Of a stretch of 7,037 nt of DNA, positions 5,639 to 7,037 are shown piece by piece. The position numbers and the translations under genes are program-made. The notes under the pieces were generated by a model that saw nothing but the letters and a program-made list of their open reading frames with translations, had not been told where the DNA came from and did no database searches. Source of the stretch: an uncultured Clostridium sp. (GTDB lineage: Bacteria > Bacillota > Clostridia > Lachnospirales > Lachnospiraceae). Location of the stretch: assembly GCA_900553925.1 (NCBI GenBank), contig USFH01000114.1, positions 1 through 7,037 of the forward strand, in the 5' to 3' direction. Within the stretch, counting starts at the first letter, position 1. Each line of letters begins with the position of its first letter.

Positions 5639-6616
5639 TTAATTTTCTTGTGCATCTACCGTGATGCCCTGTGATGTATAATATGCTTTTGCCCCCGGAT
5701 GGAACGGAATCTGCACACCATCCACAGCCGCATTTACATCGGCGATTTCCTTTAATGAAGTTGCATACTCGATTTCTGTTGCATGCGCAAAAAGCTGCCT
5801 TGTAAGTTTTTCGGCTGTCTCATCGGACATCTTCTCACTCGCAAGCAACAGCGCCTTGACACCGACCGTTGCTATCTGCTCCGTCTGTCCATTGTAAGTG
5901 TTCGCCGGAATCTCACACGTTTCATACGATGAATATGCAAGCTTCAGCTTATCCACGGTCTTCGCATCGACCGGAACAAGCGCAATCTCACAGCTATCTG
6001 CAAGCTCCGCAATCACATTGGTCTGCACACCGCCTGTGTAAAACATCGCATCGATCTCGCCGGTTTTTAACTTCTCTGCCGCCTCAATATACGTCAGATT
6101 GACCGTCTCTGTAATCGGCGAAGCAAGTCCGCTCACCTGCAAGATCTGTGATGCATTCCGCTCAGTTCCGGATTCTGCTTCTCCGATACTTACCGTCTTT
6201 CCCTGCAGATCATCTAAGCTTTTGATTCCGGAATCCTTGCGCACGACGATCTGGCACGCCTCGGTGTATAGGCCTGCCAGTACGCGGTATCCCTGATAGG
6301 ATTCCCCTTTTTCATCCGTTCCATAATACGCGGCTGTGGCAAGATCGGCCTGTGCAATTGCCACGTCTACATATCCCTCGGACAGCAGCCGCAGGTTCGC
6401 CATCGATCCGGCCGTTGATTTTATGTTGAATTTCATTTCCGCATCCTCTGCATTTGCAAGCTGTGTATATGCAGTCGCAAACGCATAATATCCGCCACCG
6501 ACGCCTGCCGCACCGAACCGGATCGTATCCTGCCGCACATTACAGCCGGTCAGACTTACGCACCCGACGGTAAATGCCAACAGCACCGCTGCTATCTTCT
6601 TTATCTTATTCTTCAA
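5639..6616 (-). CDS. TAXI-family solute-binding lipoprotein
   Basis: TAXI proteins are extracytoplasmic binding proteins that normally deliver solutes to a fused TRAP membrane subunit; known ligands of some members include glutamate-like compounds. This 325-residue protein has a basic N-terminus, a hydrophobic stretch and a lipobox LTGC (22-25), so mature Cys25 should be lipidated and membrane-anchored. TAXI hallmarks are GAAGVGGGYYAFATAYTQLAN (35-55), STAGSMANLRLLSEGYVDVAIAQAD (67-91), LQGKTVSIGEAESGTERNA (137-155), the FYTGGV segment (192-197) and FHPGAKAYY (305-313). The start is TTG, not ATG: AAAGGAG at 6626-6632 precedes it by 9 nt and the signal peptide begins right there. No TRAP membrane gene is adjacent; the next gene, 21 nt downstream, is a GltS symporter, so the protein probably serves that carrier. 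That partnership is inference. Confidence 0.9.
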   Translation of the reverse strand: MKNKIKKIAAVLLAFTVGCVSLTGCNVRQDTIRFGAAGVGGGYYAFATAYTQLANAEDAEMKFNIKSTAGSMANLRLLSEGYVDVAIAQADLATAAYYGTDEKGESYQGYRVLAGLYTEACQIVVRKDSGIKSLDDLQGKTVSIGEAESGTERNASQILQVSGLASPITETVNLTYIEAAEKLKTGEIDAMFYTGGVQTNVIAELADSCEIALVPVDAKTVDKLKLAYSSYETCEIPANTYNGQTEQIATVGVKALLLASEKMSDETAEKLTRQLFAHATEIEYATSLKEIADVNAAVDGVQIPFHPGAKAYYTSQGITVDAQEN

Positions 6617-6634
6617 ACTGTTCCACTCCTTTCT

Positions 6635-6730
6635 TGGTATTGCCCTCTCACATCTGTTCGGCGGCAGGTCGTCGGACGCATCCTAAATATGTGCTTCGCA
6701 CATATGCGTCCTCCTGGTATTGCCCCCTCA
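6635..6730 (-). repeat. Imperfect 16-bp direct repeat flanking a hairpin
   Basis: TGGTATTGCCCTCTCA at 6635-6650 and TGGTATTGCCCCCTCA at 6715-6730 match at 15 of 16 positions with an 80-bp offset. On the minus strand each copy is followed by a Shine-Dalgarno-like sequence: AAAGGAG before the TAXI gene, and GGAGG (6710-6714) before a six-codon frame (ATG at 6701-6703, TAG at 6683-6685, encoding MCEAHI). This suggests duplication of a translation-initiation region; the mini-frame itself may be fortuitous. Confidence 0.7.
6674..6711 (-). other. Long hairpin upstream of the TAXI binding-protein gene
   Basis: The inner stem pairs ATATGTGC (6687-6694) with GCACATAT (6698-6705) perfectly around a 3-nt loop. 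The outer stem pairs GGACGC (6674-6679) with GCGTCC (6706-6711); a 7-nt bulge (6680-6686) lies on one side. No T tract follows on either strand, so it is not a standard intrinsic terminator. It could be an RNA processing or stability element between the alkyltransferase-like gene and the transport operon, or an operator. I see no convincing promoter in the 119-nt gap. Confidence 0.6.
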
Positions 6731-6735
6731 AACTC

Positions 6736-7037
6736 CTATTCTTCGTTCTGATTCTCCGGTAGTTTCATTCCATACCTCTCAAGATCCACGCGTCCATCCA
6801 CGACCATAATTCCATCTGCCGCAAGCAATTGCTCCTGTACATTCGCACCGCCAAACGCGAACGCTCCGGCAAGCTCGCCCTTCGCATTCACCACGCGATA
6901 ACATGGAATATGCTCCGGATCCGGATTCCTGTGCAGTGCATTTCCTACCGCACGCGCCATCTTCTTATCTCCGGCAAGTTCTGCGACCTGTCCGTATGTT
7001 GCCACCTTTCCACGCGGAATCTTCTTCACTGCCTCAT
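6736..7037 (-). CDS. MGMT-family (O6-alkylguanine alkyltransferase-like) protein, 5' end outside window
   Basis: The product carries the DNA-binding/active-site domain of O6-alkylguanine-DNA alkyltransferases, as in the ~100-residue single-domain members of Bacillota. The frame is open through the window edge: upstream of the GTG at 7027-7029 it reads Glu-Ala, giving the family phrase EAVKKIPRGKVATYGQVAELAG, so that GTG is an internal valine and the true start lies beyond 7037. Numbering from that valine, the base-flipping Tyr12, the arginine finger Arg26 (ARAVGNAL) and the acceptor cysteine Cys43 (IPCYRVVN) are all present. The usual PCHRV histidine is Tyr44, and the glutamate expected in the LLAxEG motif is Asp72 (LLAADG). 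Because Cys43 is kept, it is not a cysteine-less ATL protein, but activity is uncertain. It may be co-transcribed with the TAXI gene 119 nt downstream; no terminator is evident. Confidence 0.9.
   Translation of the reverse strand, partial: EAVKKIPRGKVATYGQVAELAGDKKMARAVGNALHRNPDPEHIPCYRVVNAKGELAGAFAFGGANVQEQLLAADGIMVVDGRVDLERYGMKLPENQNEE

Noticed and set aside
7027..7029. GTG as the start codon of the MGMT-family gene
   Set aside because: The reading frame continues upstream with Glu-Ala, which matches the conserved family sequence before VKKIPRGKV, so the GTG is an internal valine and the gene is cut by the window.
1..7037. CRISPR arrays, insertion sequences, tRNA or rRNA genes, phage genes
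   Set aside because: No regularly spaced repeats, transposase motifs, terminal inverted repeats, tRNA cloverleaf or rRNA segments were seen; gene content is ordinary chromosomal.

Overview
The window looks like a chromosomal segment of a low-to-moderate GC Bacillota, most likely a Clostridia/Lachnospiraceae-type gut anaerobe. This rests on the strong AGGAGG-type ribosome binding sites, a Gram-positive style lipoprotein signal, and the flavour of the protein families. It is an inference; there is no rRNA or other marker gene to fix the taxon. Every convincing gene is on the minus strand, so the window reads right to left.

Reading order and layout: (1) 7037-6736, a DNA-alkyltransferase-like (MGMT family) protein whose 5' end lies outside the window. 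(2) 6735-6617, a structured intergenic stretch with a 16-bp imperfect direct repeat flanking a long hairpin. (3) 6616-3071, a probable operon: a TAXI-type solute-binding lipoprotein (TTG start), a GltS-type sodium/glutamate symporter 21 nt downstream, and an M20D-type amidohydrolase 66 nt further on. (4) 2966-2475, a GNAT N-acetyltransferase. (5) 2449-2141, a promoter followed by a long mgtE leader that holds a 33-codon leader ORF, several long-range complementary segments and a Rho-independent terminator just before the mgtE ribosome binding site. (6) 2140-923, MgtE, a magnesium channel/transporter with a shortened N domain. (7) 922-597, a 326-bp intergenic region with two possible promoters, a small palindrome and a 46-bp dyad followed by T residues. 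(8) 596-126, a MarR-family regulator, with a hairpin at its 3' end.

How the genes may work together: the binding protein and the Na+ symporter form a transport pair, since no TRAP membrane subunit (the usual TAXI partner) lies next to the binding protein. The cytoplasmic amidohydrolase would then remove an N-acyl or N-aryl group from an amino-acid-like substrate. This substrate logic is inference. MgtE appears to be an independent unit controlled by transcription attenuation in its leader. The leader does not match the M-box (ykoK) magnesium riboswitch that I would expect ahead of mgtE.

The two observations most worth following are the leader-peptide/attenuator region upstream of mgtE and the TAXI-GltS pairing.
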